Positions 11,498 through 22,621 of a stretch of DNA of 64,000 bases are shown one piece after another. The DNA lies in contig JAMAHW010000041.1 in NCBI GenBank assembly GCA_023627715.1, forward strand, positions 1 to 64,000, given 5' to 3'. Under the pieces are notes generated by a model that had not been told where the DNA came from, ran no database searches, and worked only from the letters and a program-made list of their open reading frames with translations. Origin of the DNA: Periconia sp. R9002 (taxonomy: Eukaryota > Ascomycota > Dothideomycetes > Pleosporales > Periconiaceae). A program made the translations under genes and the position numbers. Every line of letters starts with the position of its first letter. The stretch's first letter is position 1.

Positions 11498-14400
11498 ATG
11501 GCGCCCAAGGACAAACTGCCGCGTGAACCATCTATCGAACGTTCAACAGAATACGAGGAGTTCATGACCAAATTGGAAAAATATCACGAGGAACGAGGGT
11601 ATGTATCTCCCATTTGCGCGTGGCTTGCGCAGCGTTGTTGTGCTAAGCATGAATCCACAGAACTTTTCTAGATCGTGAGCCCAAGATCGGCAGCCGACAT
11701 ATCGACTTGTTGCGCCTCTACAAGCGTGTCACCGACGAAGGTGGATACGATAAGGTTTCCGATACGAAGGGCAACAAGCTTGCCTGGAGAAGACTGGCTG
11801 GTGAATTCCTCCCCGGAAGCCCCAGCTTAACCACTCAAGCTTTTCTCGTCAAAACAGCGTACTACAAGAATCTTGCGTACGTTCCAGAATGTGTCTAACC
11901 ACGCATGCGCTTCTCTAATGTGTTTGACAGTGCGTACGAAATATCCAACTTTCACAAACGCGAGCCACCCCCTAAGGAGATCCTCGAGGACGTATCTGCA
12001 AAGGGGGGTGATTTGTTGACCCGAACAGTCGAAAATTACTTGAGGCCTACGAGTAGGGAGACGGATAGATTGAGAAACGGCGAAGACGATTCGGACGAGT
12101 CAGACGAGGACGGCGAAAAGAAAACACCACGGGAAGACAAGATGGATGTGGACGACCCAGCGACCCTAAGTCGCTCCACGCGATGTATGTGCCGCGCCCT
12201 GTATATAATAGTTGATGCTGACTTTCACTCTAGCTCTTCGCCAAGCCCCGCCGCAGCGCGTTCTATTTCAACCTGAGATCTCGAAACGAGAAACTCGACA
12301 ATCGACCGGTCATGTGAACTCCCCACAACCCAATGGAGTCTTCAGTAGCGGTGTAGCTGCGACTATAGCGAACTACGAACCGCGCACTGCCGTCCCTTCC
12401 AATATGAAGCCAGTCACGACGCCTTCGAATAACCCCGATCATTTTAATATATTGCGCAAAAAGAACATAGCTTTGAGGAGAAACCGACCTGTGCCCTTGA
12501 AAGGAATGATGCTTCCGGGTACTGGTTTCCCTGGACCGAATATCTACATACGCGCTTTACATGCATTACGGTCTAAAGAACCAGAGGAAGAAGCGTATGC
12601 ATTGCATCACCTCGTCAAAATTTCCCACGAACGTGGTGACAAGTACCGCTTTGATCAGTTCCCAGGCCTTGCTGAGGCACTCATTGAGAAAGTCATACAG
12701 GTGGCATCGTTATTCTACGATGTGACATGGGAAGTTGCTTATGTGGAGCAAGATTTCGCTCGACCCTCTGTGTTGAATGGTCTCAGCAGCACACCCGATC
12801 TTCTCCAACGGATACACAAGCTTCAGAAACTGGATATCAAGGATGACCTGCTACCCGAAAACGACGCCAAGAACCTCAACATGGTCAACGAGGCTGCGCT
12901 CATCGTTCGGAATATGGTTATGCTTCATGAAAACGCCTTGTACGCTTCCACTATACCTTCGGTTAAAGACCTTATCGTGATATTACTAAACTTGCCAAAC
13001 CATCCAAGTGTTTTGGAGCTTCAGCAATATGCGCTCGAAATTGGAGAGCAATTGACGCGTTTCTGGTCTCTTGATGACCAGAACCCTCTGTACCAATCAA
13101 TGCTTTCACAAGTTGATTCGGACGACAGGGGTAAAATTATCACATCTTTGCGAGCACTCGGGCGTATCGCGATGAACCTGGAGGTCCCCAACAGACTGTT
13201 AGGTGTGCCTACAAAGACGCTGCAGTCACTGTACGACTGGCTGTTGGTCGAGGATGAAGAGTTGCGACTTGCATGCCTTGACTTTTTGTACTTGTTCACG
13301 GGCTTCCCGGATAATGTTGACCGTCTCTCAAAAGAGGTGGATATCGAAGGACTTGTGAATCAACTTGTCCGGCTTTTGCAATTCGGCTCTCAGACTTTTG
13401 AGGAGCGCCGGAATAATCCCAAAGCCTCAAAATCTGCGTCACACACAAATGAAGCGCCAAGATTATCATCCGCTATCCTGGAGCAACTGGTATCATTGGA
13501 TGAGCCGGAGCGAAGTTCGCAATGGTTGCGAACGTGCTTTGAGGAAGATCCTGCCGGGGAGATCACGCAAATAGATCTATGGCAAGCGTACAATGCTGCA
13601 TTCAAGGGAAAACTGGCAACAACCATGGACGTTAAACCACTCATGGCAGCCAAAGACTTCATCACTAATGTTTCAACAACGTTTAGCAGTGCTTCTGCGC
13701 AAGTACTGACTGGCAGTAATGGGCAAGCGAAATACACTATCAGAGGTATTCGACCTCGATCAATTCCCGTGGATCCTTCGACAAGAAAACAGTATATGCG
13801 ATGCTGTTGGCAGTCTCCCAATTTGTTCAATGGCTATTCCGATGTGAGGCATACAATGCCGAATGTAGAGTGTGGTGAATATGCCTCGGGGGCCAAGGCT
13901 ATGTGGGAGCATGTTGTGGCAGTACATTTGAAGATTCCGCGCGACGAAACAGGAAGATGGCTGCTAGAGCAGAAACCGGACATAATTTTGGAAAACGGCG
14001 ACGCTGTGAATCCTGCGAAGCCCACCAAATATGTTTGTCATTGGGGTGGATGCACACGGTTCAGTCCTGCGGGGACCGATTCTGCATTTGAAGCTGGCCA
14101 GCATGTCAAAACACATCTCCCAGACACAAGTCTTCTGCATGCTGTTCATGCGAAACATAATCGAACGCCTTCTAATTCCACGCCGTCTAGTACAACTGTA
14201 CCACCCAGCTCAACGCCACAATTCGGTCAGCCAGTCGGACTTGGAAGCCTAGGTATGGGCACACGTTATCAAGATTATGACGAACGAGGTGTTCTCCAGG
14301 CCAATGCTTCGGTACCACCACAACAATCAGTAACCAACTTTCGCTACTACAACACCGCTGTCGATGAAACCAACCATAACGATGCTGCGGGCCTCCCTCT

Positions 14401-14755
14401 CGCTTCGGTTCTAGTGCTACGCAATCTTGCTCGCCAATTAGCAAAACTTCCGCCACCATCTATCGTACACGAGATTGTCGACTCACCCACCCATAAACGC
14501 ACATTCAGCGAATCAAGTCCTGAACATCGTCGCAACACAGGGGCGAAAAAGCCGAGACTTAGCGATGCGGCTCGGGAGGCAGAAAAGGACATAGAAAGGG
14601 ACGAGCAGGATGAGCAGGAGGCAGCAAGGCTCGGATGGGTACCGCGTGTATTTGCGCCTGTAAAGGATCAGCTGGGCTTTGTCATGTCCCACAACTTGAC
14701 ACTGAGAAATTACATGGGTGCCCTCTTCAAGGCCGTGTATGAAGGCGGTGGGTGA
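11498..14755 (+). CDS. RSC9: RSC chromatin-remodelling complex subunit Rsc9 (ARID protein)
   Basis: Four exons, 11498-11598, 11661-11876, 11931-12184 and 12234-14755, encode 1030 residues with introns of 62, 54 and 49 nt. Residues ~10-115 form an ARID/BRIGHT DNA-binding domain (EYEEFMTKLEKYHEERG, DREPKIGSRHIDLLRLYKRV, GGYDKVSDTKGNKLAWRRLA, YYKNLAAYE). A long helical armadillo-like region follows. Near the C-terminus lies a Cys/His segment (CCWQSPNLF, HVVAVHLKIP, CHWGGCTRF) resembling the RFX/zinc-finger-like part of Rsc9 homologues. The product should act in the nucleus as a non-catalytic subunit of the RSC SWI/SNF-type remodeller. The start was chosen at MAPKDKLPRE because the ARID follows within 15 residues; an upstream in-frame ATG at 11432 is less likely. 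DPH2 follows on the same strand. Confidence 0.9.
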
Positions 14756-15078
14756 TGGGAAGGTCTACCGTACGTTAGGGACGGCTGCGCTGGCGTTCTG
14801 AGGATAGGTAATTGGGTCTATAAGTGGTATATTGCTTTGTTTGGGAATCTTTGGACCTGCACAAAGGGCCAAACGGTATTGTATGGGCATGTCAGGACTT
14901 TCAAGAAGAAGTCATTGAGTATTACAGTGAACTCATTATCTCGTTTTTCTGTCTGAAATTTCCAGGTTATCTCCTCTTTCATGTGCCAGATGATTGATCA
15001 ATCAAAGTCCTTTTCGGGTGACTAATCTAGCCCGCTCTACCTTAGTCTACCACGCCAAAGCACCCCGCCAAAAAAAAG
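14756..15078. other. RSC9-DPH2 intergenic spacer
   Basis: About 320 bases hold the RSC9 3' region and the DPH2 leader. An A-rich run precedes the DPH2 start. No gene is seen. Confidence 0.6.
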
Positions 15079-16815
15079 ATGCACCCCGCCACCTCTACAT
15101 TCCCAAAAAAAACAATGAATGTCCCTACTCTTCAAACGGCTCCTGTATTATCGACGCCCGACATTCATATCTTTGAGGACCCTACACCTACTATAAACGT
15201 ATCGAACGCTTCGCGCCTCTCAGACGAGCAAGTTACACTCACATACGAGATCGAGCGAACGGTGAAGGAGATTAAAGAGGGAAGATGGAAGAGAATCGCC
15301 CTTCAATTTCCGGATCAGATGCTGGCAGATGCCCCAAGGGTATTTGATCAGTTATCGAGGGGGCTGAGGGATGCACGCAAACCCAGAAAAACGGTGGAGA
15401 AGATTCAGGAATCCGATATGGAGGAGAGCATTCGTCAGCTTAACAACACCAAGTTAAGCGAGGAAAAGGATATTTTTGAAGAAGAGGAGGAACGACTTTT
15501 CATACTTGCCGACACATCATATGGTGCTTGCTGTGTGGACGAGGTGGCGGCTGAACACGTTGATGCGGATGTGGTGGTGCATTATGGCAGGTCCTGCCTC
15601 TCTCCACCTTCGAGATTACCAGTTGTTTACGTCTTCACGGAGCGACCCTTGGATATGGAGTCACTTGTGTCGGTTTTTGAGGAGACGTATCCATCTAAAG
15701 AGCAAAAAATTGTTCTTGTAGCCGATATACCGTACGCACATCACGTACCTAAACTTGATGAGCACTTACGTGCCTGTGGGTATATCAATATCTATCCTAC
15801 GAGTATCGTTCACAATCCATCATCTCTTCTACCCAATCGAACCGTACCTCCTGGAGTTGAAAGTTCGAGAGAATTGCTACAGGAATATCATCTCTTTCAT
15901 ATATCGGACCCACCGCCCTCGCTGCTTCTCACGCTTTCTTCGCGCGTAGCTAGCACACACATTTATCCTACAGACACAATATCGCCTGTCGCAACACTTG
16001 CTTCCACGACACTGGCCCTCCGCCGCCGTTACGCGCTCCTGACCTCTCTGTCTACTACATCTGTTTACGGTATTCTCATCAATACGTTATCCGTCAAGAA
16101 CTACATGCATATCCTCTCGCATGTCCAGCGACAAATATCTGCCGCGGGTAAAAAGCACTACACTTTCGTAGTGGGTAAAGTGAATGCAGCAAAGGTTGCC
16201 AATTTTAGCGAGGTGGGCGGCTGGGTGGTCATCGGATGCTGGGAAAGTAGTTTGATAGAAAGTAAAGAGTTCTGGAGACCGATCATCACGCCGTTCGAGC
16301 TAGGTATAGCCTTGCAGGGGGATGAAGACAGGGTTTGGACAGGCGAATGGACGGGTGACTTTCAGACGGTGCTGGAGGAAAAGAAAGGGATAGAGCCTGC
16401 TGTCGATGGCGCCATCCCTGATGATGGAGAACTGCAAGAGTCTGGCATCACGGTCGAGGAAACCGGTGACTACGATTCGGAAGAAGAATCTGCACCTCCA
16501 GAGTTTGATCTTCGAACCGGCCGCTATGTCTCGCACTCCCGACCTATGCGTACTTCGACCAATTCGGGGAACAACAAAGCAAACCAGACGTGCAGCACAG
16601 CTCTCATGAAACGCGCGAATGGAGATGTTGCCCACATCGGCGGCGTAGCGAGCCCAGGAGCGGAGTTCCTGCGCGAGAAGAGGACATGGCAGGGGCTGGG
16701 AAGCGACTTTAGGGACGCACAAGAGACAGGCAACGGGGAGGCAGCGAGAATGGAAGAAGGACGGAGTGGAATCGCAAGGGGGTATACTGTGGCGAGGGAA
16801 GGCGATACGCATTGA
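15079..16815 (+). CDS. DPH2: Diphthamide biosynthesis protein Dph2
   Basis: A single exon encodes 578 residues. The Dph1/Dph2 fold is clear: the first subdomain has TVKEIKEGRWKRIALQFPDQ and ILADTSYGACCVDEVAAEHVD followed by VVVHYGRSCLSP; the second has the serine/threonine-rich VASTHIYPT stretch; the third has YTFVVGKVNAAKVANF and WVVIGCWESSLIESKEFW. In eukaryotes Dph2 pairs with Dph1 as a radical-SAM-type [4Fe-4S] enzyme that transfers a 3-amino-3-carboxypropyl group to the diphthamide histidine of elongation factor 2, in the cytosol. The Cys of GACC and of GCWE are candidate cluster ligands. The C-terminal ~150 residues are acidic then basic and poorly conserved. An in-frame ATG at 15115 (MNVPTLQTAPVLSTPD) has good context and may be the true start. 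Confidence 0.93.
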   Translation: MHPATSTFPKKTMNVPTLQTAPVLSTPDIHIFEDPTPTINVSNASRLSDEQVTLTYEIERTVKEIKEGRWKRIALQFPDQMLADAPRVFDQLSRGLRDARKPRKTVEKIQESDMEESIRQLNNTKLSEEKDIFEEEEERLFILADTSYGACCVDEVAAEHVDADVVVHYGRSCLSPPSRLPVVYVFTERPLDMESLVSVFEETYPSKEQKIVLVADIPYAHHVPKLDEHLRACGYINIYPTSIVHNPSSLLPNRTVPPGVESSRELLQEYHLFHISDPPPSLLLTLSSRVASTHIYPTDTISPVATLASTTLALRRRYALLTSLSTTSVYGILINTLSVKNYMHILSHVQRQISAAGKKHYTFVVGKVNAAKVANFSEVGGWVVIGCWESSLIESKEFWRPIITPFELGIALQGDEDRVWTGEWTGDFQTVLEEKKGIEPAVDGAIPDDGELQESGITVEETGDYDSEEESAPPEFDLRTGRYVSHSRPMRTSTNSGNNKANQTCSTALMKRANGDVAHIGGVASPGAEFLREKRTWQGLGSDFRDAQETGNGEAARMEEGRSGIARGYTVAREGDTH

Positions 16816-17955
16816 TGGGCGGCCCCAGCAGCAGAAAAAGAATTCACACGGCGTGGTTTAGTCATGAAGTACTGCACCACAGTACGAAATGGGGCGGTGC
16901 GGCGTCTGACAAGGCGTCGGATCCCATAGAAGAGGATGAAGCATAGCAACAACAACGCACGGCGTAATTTGATAGGTTTCGCTTGGATTGGAGATTTGGG
17001 AATGGGAAGTTGATGGTATGCCGAGTCTCGTAGGATCTAGCCCGAGTTGGAATCCTTGACATGCATGTCACAAGCTGGGACTTGGTACTTACTTAGCTAG
17101 TTGGGCTAACTAGGAAGAGAGAAATGGAGGATAGAGGAGAGCAAAACTTGACATTGATTGCGATGACGGATAAAGCATTTTTTGCAAGGCAAGGCCGCGT
17201 CATGGACTCATGTAGTGTGGGCATGGTGCAAAGGTAGGCACATGGCTAGTTAACCAAAAGTATTGTACCTAGGACACTGTGCATGGGTTCAAGGCGGCTC
17301 CGCCGGAACTGAGAGGGGGCCCAGCGATTCAAGGTTTGTGATACGTTGAGCTGAAAGTTTCGAATCCCTCCATTGCTCCAGTACCCACAGTCCATTGATG
17401 TATGTTACAGCACATAGTTGAGTCGAATGGGCGAAGTCCGCATGGATGATGGCAGGGAGAGAGAATCGGATGCGGTTGCCGTGTCTGTCCAATGAGAGAG
17501 ATGAATGCATTCCATGTCTTGGCCAAATGGTAGTACTTTTCGATGTGTACGTAGTAATAAGAGAGTCCTGGGATGTGCGAGGCAATGGGGGCTGGTTGAG
17601 GCGCGTGCGAGGCGTGCGAGGGCACGCGACTGGCTCAAAATAGCAGCCCCCAATCCCGTCAGCCATGTGGATCGCCATGATTCCATTATCAAACAAAGCA
17701 CAGCCGCACCCTGTCAGCGCCATTGCGCCTCGGGTTCCGTCACTCTCTCATTTAAACATTGATCCTCCTCCTGTTCTCCGCATAATGCCTCGTTCCATCT
17801 TCTTATTTCCTGTTTCAATTCATACCCCCCCGTCTTCTTTTCCTCCATTGATACTCGCATTGGATTGATAGCTACCTAGGTAGTGCTAGCTACACATTGG
17901 TGTTTCCCTTCTTGTTTCTATTCTTGACTACTTTTTGTTTCTCTCTTTTTAAGCC
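16816..17955. other. 1.1 kb intergenic region upstream of phospholipase B gene
   Basis: No convincing gene. The 144-codon minus-strand frame at 17289-17723 lacks domains and has ordinary intergenic composition. The last ~200 bases are pyrimidine-rich (the likely leader) and include a ctacctaggtag palindrome at about 17873-17884. Confidence 0.5.
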
Positions 17956-20041
17956 ATGAAGTATCATTTCTTGACTGCTTCGGCACTCACATGCTTAGCC
18001 ACTTGTGAGTTGACATGGATATACCCATTTGATTCAACCCAGTTAACTCGCCACAGCTTCCTCGCTCGCCCGCAGAGAGGTCGAATCCAACACCCCATAC
18101 GATGCTTTAGACGTCTTTCGACGCGCAACCCCACAGGCACCCAACGGCTACGCGCCTGCAGCAGTGGACTGCCCCTCGACAAAACCAACCGTCCGTGTCG
18201 CTGCTAACCGTCCATCCAACGAAGAATCCGAATGGCTACAAAAACGGAGACCGAATACCGTACAGCCACTGAAGGACTTCCTGGGACGCGCAAACATCAA
18301 TGGTTTTGATGCGAGTGCTTACATCGAGCGACACAAAAACAACGCCACTGCGCTTCCCAACATTGGTATTGCTTTTTCCGGGGGTGGTTATCGTGCTATG
18401 CTTAATGGTGCTGGCGCCGTTGCTGCCTTCGATAGCCGTACACCAAATTCCACCTCCAACGGAAAGCTCGGCGGTCTGCTGCAGTCAGCCACCTACATCG
18501 CCGGCTTATCCGGAGGTGGATGGCTTTTGGGAAGCATCTATATGAACAACTTCACTTCCATCCAAAACATCATTGATCAAAACCACGATGGAGCCATCTG
18601 GCAGCTGGGCACCACCATCTTTACAGGTGAGCACGGGCGTTGGATGAAACATCCTAATGTAAGATGCTGACAACTGGCAGGGCCGAGACAAGGTGGTATT
18701 CAAATCCTCAACCAAGTCGATTACTGGAGGAATCTAGTCGACACTGTCGGTTCCAAAGAGAATGCACCTGGCATCTTCAATGCCTCCATCACGGACTACT
18801 GGGCCCGGGCATTGTCCTTCCAATTCGTGAACGCGACCGATGGTGGGCCGTCCTTCACGTGGTCTTCCATCCAGGATGACAATGATTTCAAGAATGCGAA
18901 TGCTCCCTTCCCACTGCTTGTAGCTCTTGAGCGCGCCCCAGGAGAGACTCTCCTGTCCACTTCGGCAACTAATATCGAATTCAACCCTTACGAAATGGGT
19001 AGCTATGACCCTACACTCAATGGTTTCGCTCCATTGAAATATATTGGATCCAACTTCAGCCAAGGCAGAATCCCCGATGGGGAGCGTTGCGTTCGTGGTT
19101 TCGATAACGGCGGGTTCGTCATGGGCACCAGCTCTTCGCTTTTCAACACCCTCCTCCTCAATCTTCCGAGTGGCGAATCGATCCCTGATTTCCTCACGAA
19201 CGCCGTCCGAGGTGTCTTAGGCTCGATCGGATCTAACAACGATGACATTGCCGATTATTCACCCAACCCCTTCCTCGGCTTCAACAACAACAGCAACCCC
19301 AGCGCTCAAACCCAGCGCTTGACCCTCGTCGACGGTGGCGAGGATCTCCAGAACATTCCCTTGATCCCTCTCGTCCAGCCCCACCGCAACGTAGATGTCA
19401 TCTTCGCTGTCGACTCGTCCGCCGACATAACCACGGGTCCCGTTCAGAACTGGCCCAATGGTACTTCCCTCGTGGCCTCGTATCAACGCACGACCAACAC
19501 CTCGATGCAGAATAACACGGCGTTTCCTTACATCCCCGACGTCAACACGATCGTCAACCTAGGCTACAACAACCGCCCGGCCTTCTTCGGCTGCAACGCT
19601 AGCAACATGACGGGCCGCGGCGTAGGCCCCATGATTGTTTATATCCCCAACTCCCCATACGTCTTCCAATCCAACACCTCCACCTTCGCAAAGCTCTCCT
19701 ACACCAATCGCGAGCGCAACGCCATGATCGAAAATGGTTATAACGTAGCCACCATGGCCAACTCGTCGCTCCCGGGTTTCGAGGATTGGTCCACCTGCGT
19801 TGGATGCGCTGTCCTGTCGCGATCCTTCTCTCGCAACGGCGAGCAAGTCCCTCAAGCCTGCCAGCAGTGCTTCACAAAGTACTGCTGGAACGGCACCCTA
19901 GCTTCCAACACCCCCGGCTTGTACAGTCCCAATCTCAAACTGACGGCTATTAATACGCAAAGCGCCGCCTTGGGTAGAATGGCGCCTGGTGCTTGGGGGG
20001 CCGTGTTGGTCGTTATCGTTTCCACATATTTGATGATATAA
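17956..20041 (+). CDS. Lysophospholipase / phospholipase B, secreted and probably GPI-anchored
   Basis: Three exons (17956-18004, 18057-18626, 18681-20041; introns 52 and 54 nt) encode 659 residues, close to the usual length of fungal PLBs. A signal peptide (MKYHFLTASALTCLA) is split by intron 1. The cPLA2-like catalytic core shows SGGGYRAM at about residue 125 (oxyanion/Arg), GLSGGGW at ~166 with the nucleophilic Ser, and LVDGGEDLQNIPL at ~421 with the catalytic Asp. Many NxS/T glycosylation sites and a Cys-rich segment (CVGCAVLSRSF, CQQCFTKYCWNG) follow. The protein ends in a hydrophobic tail (GAWGAVLVVIVSTYLMI), consistent with a GPI-anchor signal. The enzyme (EC 3.1.1.5) removes fatty acids from phospholipids and lysophospholipids at the cell surface. 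Confidence 0.93.
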
Positions 20042-20890
20042 TACTACGTACATGTATAAAGAAATCGGAATGAGATGACTGCGAGGGAAGAGAAGGCAGA
20101 CATTTAAACAAACTTTTCATCACACAATGTTCGGGTTCATTTCTTGCAATTTTATTTTCATGTGGGACAGTAGGGTTCATCTTCCTTTCAGCCACATTGT
20201 TTGACGCGTTTTCTTGTGTAGTTTTAGGATACCCTTTATTCTCTCTCTCTCTCTAGGGTTGTCATTCAAGGCAAATGCATGGGCAATAGGATAGACTATG
20301 ATGGAACACAACGGAGCATGGAATTTCATGGCCATGTATTATACATATATACATATGCACATTTATACAAGCAGAACACAGTTCTCAAACGCCCGTCCAA
20401 CACCGTCCTCGATGCCTTATTCCAGTTTGCGATCTTGCACCTCTTTTTCATCTAGCATGCACAGTTTGTATCAACATGCGTGGATCATGAGTTATGTGTT
20501 ATTAGTTAAAAAAACGGGTATGAATTGATGCGTATATCTTTACATGTTAAGAGACCATTCGCTTCCTCCGTTTACATATGCGACCCCTTCCATAAACCAA
20601 TCATGTAGGAAACGAATGTACGGTAAAAGCTGGTGCATTGGTGCCATCTACGTCGTGTCTGCGATACGAACTCGTGGATTAGTTTGGCTTGTTTGATTCA
20701 ATTGATGTCTTGTATTATTTTCAATGATGGATACCATACGAGTGCAAATGTGTTTACAATACGCCTAGACGGGTACGTCAACTGGGCCTATCACTCGACG
20801 TTGGAGTTTCCAGCAAGTCTAACTAGACCGCTCATCATCGTCGCTACCCACCAGGTGGCACACACAACGCAATGCCAGCCGCAATGCTCC
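20042..20890. other. Convergent intergenic region
   Basis: Between the 3' ends of the phospholipase (+) and SDR (-) genes. It holds a short CT dinucleotide run near 20240-20260 and AT-rich sequence. The long plus-strand frame beginning at 20633 overlaps the SDR gene antisense and is not coding. Confidence 0.55.
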
Positions 20891-21967
20891 TTAAAAAACA
20901 GTAGCTCCTCCGTCCACCACCAGATCAGTCCCATTGATATATTTCCCAGCCTCGCTACACAGCAACACCAGCGGACCCGTCAATTCCCAAGGCACCCCCA
21001 TCCTACCAAGTGGGTTCCTCGAATTCCACACATCCCTCGCCCTCTGCAACCCTTCGCCCTCATTCAAAATGGTGTCCATGTATCCAGGACTAATCGCATT
21101 GACCCGGATGCCGTGACTGCTCCACTCCGCAGCCAGACTCTTGGTCAAGCTCAGCAGCGCCGCTTTACTGGAATTGTAAGCGGCCTGAGGTTGCGGGAAG
21201 TTGGTTATATGGGCGGAAATGGAGGCGGTAAAGATGATGCTGCCGGACGTTCCCTGTGCAACAAACTGCTTCGCGGCGGCCTGCGCGCACAGGAACGAGC
21301 CAGTGAGGTTGATATCGTGGGTGCGTCGCCATTCGGCCGCCGTCATGTCCATGGCGTGGGTGCAACCCACTACGCCCGCGAAACAGCAGAGCGTAGAAAT
21401 GGAGCCGAGGACTTTGACGGCGCTGGAGAGTGCTGACGCGATGGAGTCTTCGTCGCGGACATCGACGGATTCCGTCATGATGCGTGCATGGGGGAACTGC
21501 TTGTGGAGCGTGGTTATCGCCGGAAGGGCGGAGTCAGGGTTGAGATCCCAGAGAGCGAGGCCCGAGGCGCCGTGTTCTGAGATGCGTGTTAGTATTGATA
21601 GCTAGAATGTATCTATGCGTATATGGAGGGTCTCGTTGACGAACCTAGAAGGGCGCGAGCGGCTTCCAAAGCGAGCGTTCCCGCACCACCTGTGACTTTT
21701 TGTCCGGATGTCGTCAGTATATCTAAATAGAGTCTCATATAGATGTACGTGTGAATAGAAAATGGAAAGGAATGTCCGGAAAGGTACGGAAATATTGAAC
21801 GTACTGATCACGTTGCCGCTGACCTTGAATCTAAACTCTGCTCTTTGCGCATTCGTTAAGCCCTCAGGTGGCACTTTCGGAGCCGTCAATGGGTTCTCCG
21901 CCGTCGAGAGCTTCATCTCGGGAAGCTGTCTCGCAGTCAGAGATGCCCTGTCGATGTCGTTAGGCAT
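20891..21967 (-). CDS. Short-chain dehydrogenase/reductase (polyol/sorbose-reductase-like)
   Basis: Exons 21967-21805, 21695-21645 and 21576-20891 join through introns of 109 and 68 nt to give 299 residues, the classical SDR size. The middle exon is only 51 nt. The Rossmann motif VIITGGAGTLALEAARALL lies at about residues 51-70, an adenine-pocket DVRDED follows, then the NAG-equivalent CFAGVVG. The catalytic Ser is in TASISAH, with Tyr205 and Lys209 in YNSSK. ISPGYMDT and VVDGGATVF complete the pattern. Overall similarity is to the NADP(H)-dependent mannitol dehydrogenase / L-xylulose reductase / sorbose reductase group, so interconversion of a ketose and a polyol is likely; the substrate cannot be fixed from sequence. 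The gene is convergent with the phospholipase gene. Confidence 0.88.
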
Positions 21968-22621
21968 CTTGTTTTTCTTAGTTTCTTTCCTCGGTGGAAA
22001 TGGTGTTTGATGTTCTTAGTGAGCACCACCCTGAATCAGATGCTGCAAATTATAGTTTATTTCTTTTATGAAGTAGAGAGCAGAGGTAATTGATCGAAGA
22101 TAAAAGGTAATGGGTTAACCATATTGCAAAATACAAGTGGTGGTGCCTTTTTATATCCCCTTAGTGATTCTTCATTGTATGGGAAGTTGTCTGCAGTACA
22201 TAATCGGTGTACCCCACCCCCACTGCAACATCGGCGAAGGGTCACCTAGGCCGAAATGGAATGTTCACGTCAGACAAGGTAGGTTTGCCGAGCTAGCACT
22301 CATCTGTATTGGGGCCACGATCAACTCCAAGGGATACAACCCACGACCTCATACTGGATGCTCGATATACTTTCCCGTATATTCAAAACGCCCCGAATTT
22401 CGTACATTAACTCATAATCTCGTTACTATGGGAGGTAAATTGATTCCAAGGCAATTCCTTGTGTTTATCGAATCAAATGGCACAGGAACACTACCATTCG
22501 CCGGTATGGGTCAACGATTGAGAACAATGGCACAGCTCCATAGGTTCTAAGATAAAGACAAGTGCAAGAAAACGTTTTATTTGGCATGCTACAGATAACC
22601 ATATGATGTACAATAAATCGA
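21968..22621. other. Intergenic region between SDR and BTB genes
   Basis: About 650 bases between the SDR start and the 3' end of the ankyrin/RCC1/BTB gene. I see no gene or RNA in it. Confidence 0.5.

Noticed and set aside
17289..17723. Minus-strand 144-codon frame upstream of the phospholipase gene
   Set aside because: No domain, no family-like pattern, and it lies in the promoter region of a well supported gene.
20633..21436. Plus-strand 267-codon frame
   Set aside because: It overlaps the SDR gene antisense; the minus strand shows the full SDR motif set and correct introns, and this frame has none.
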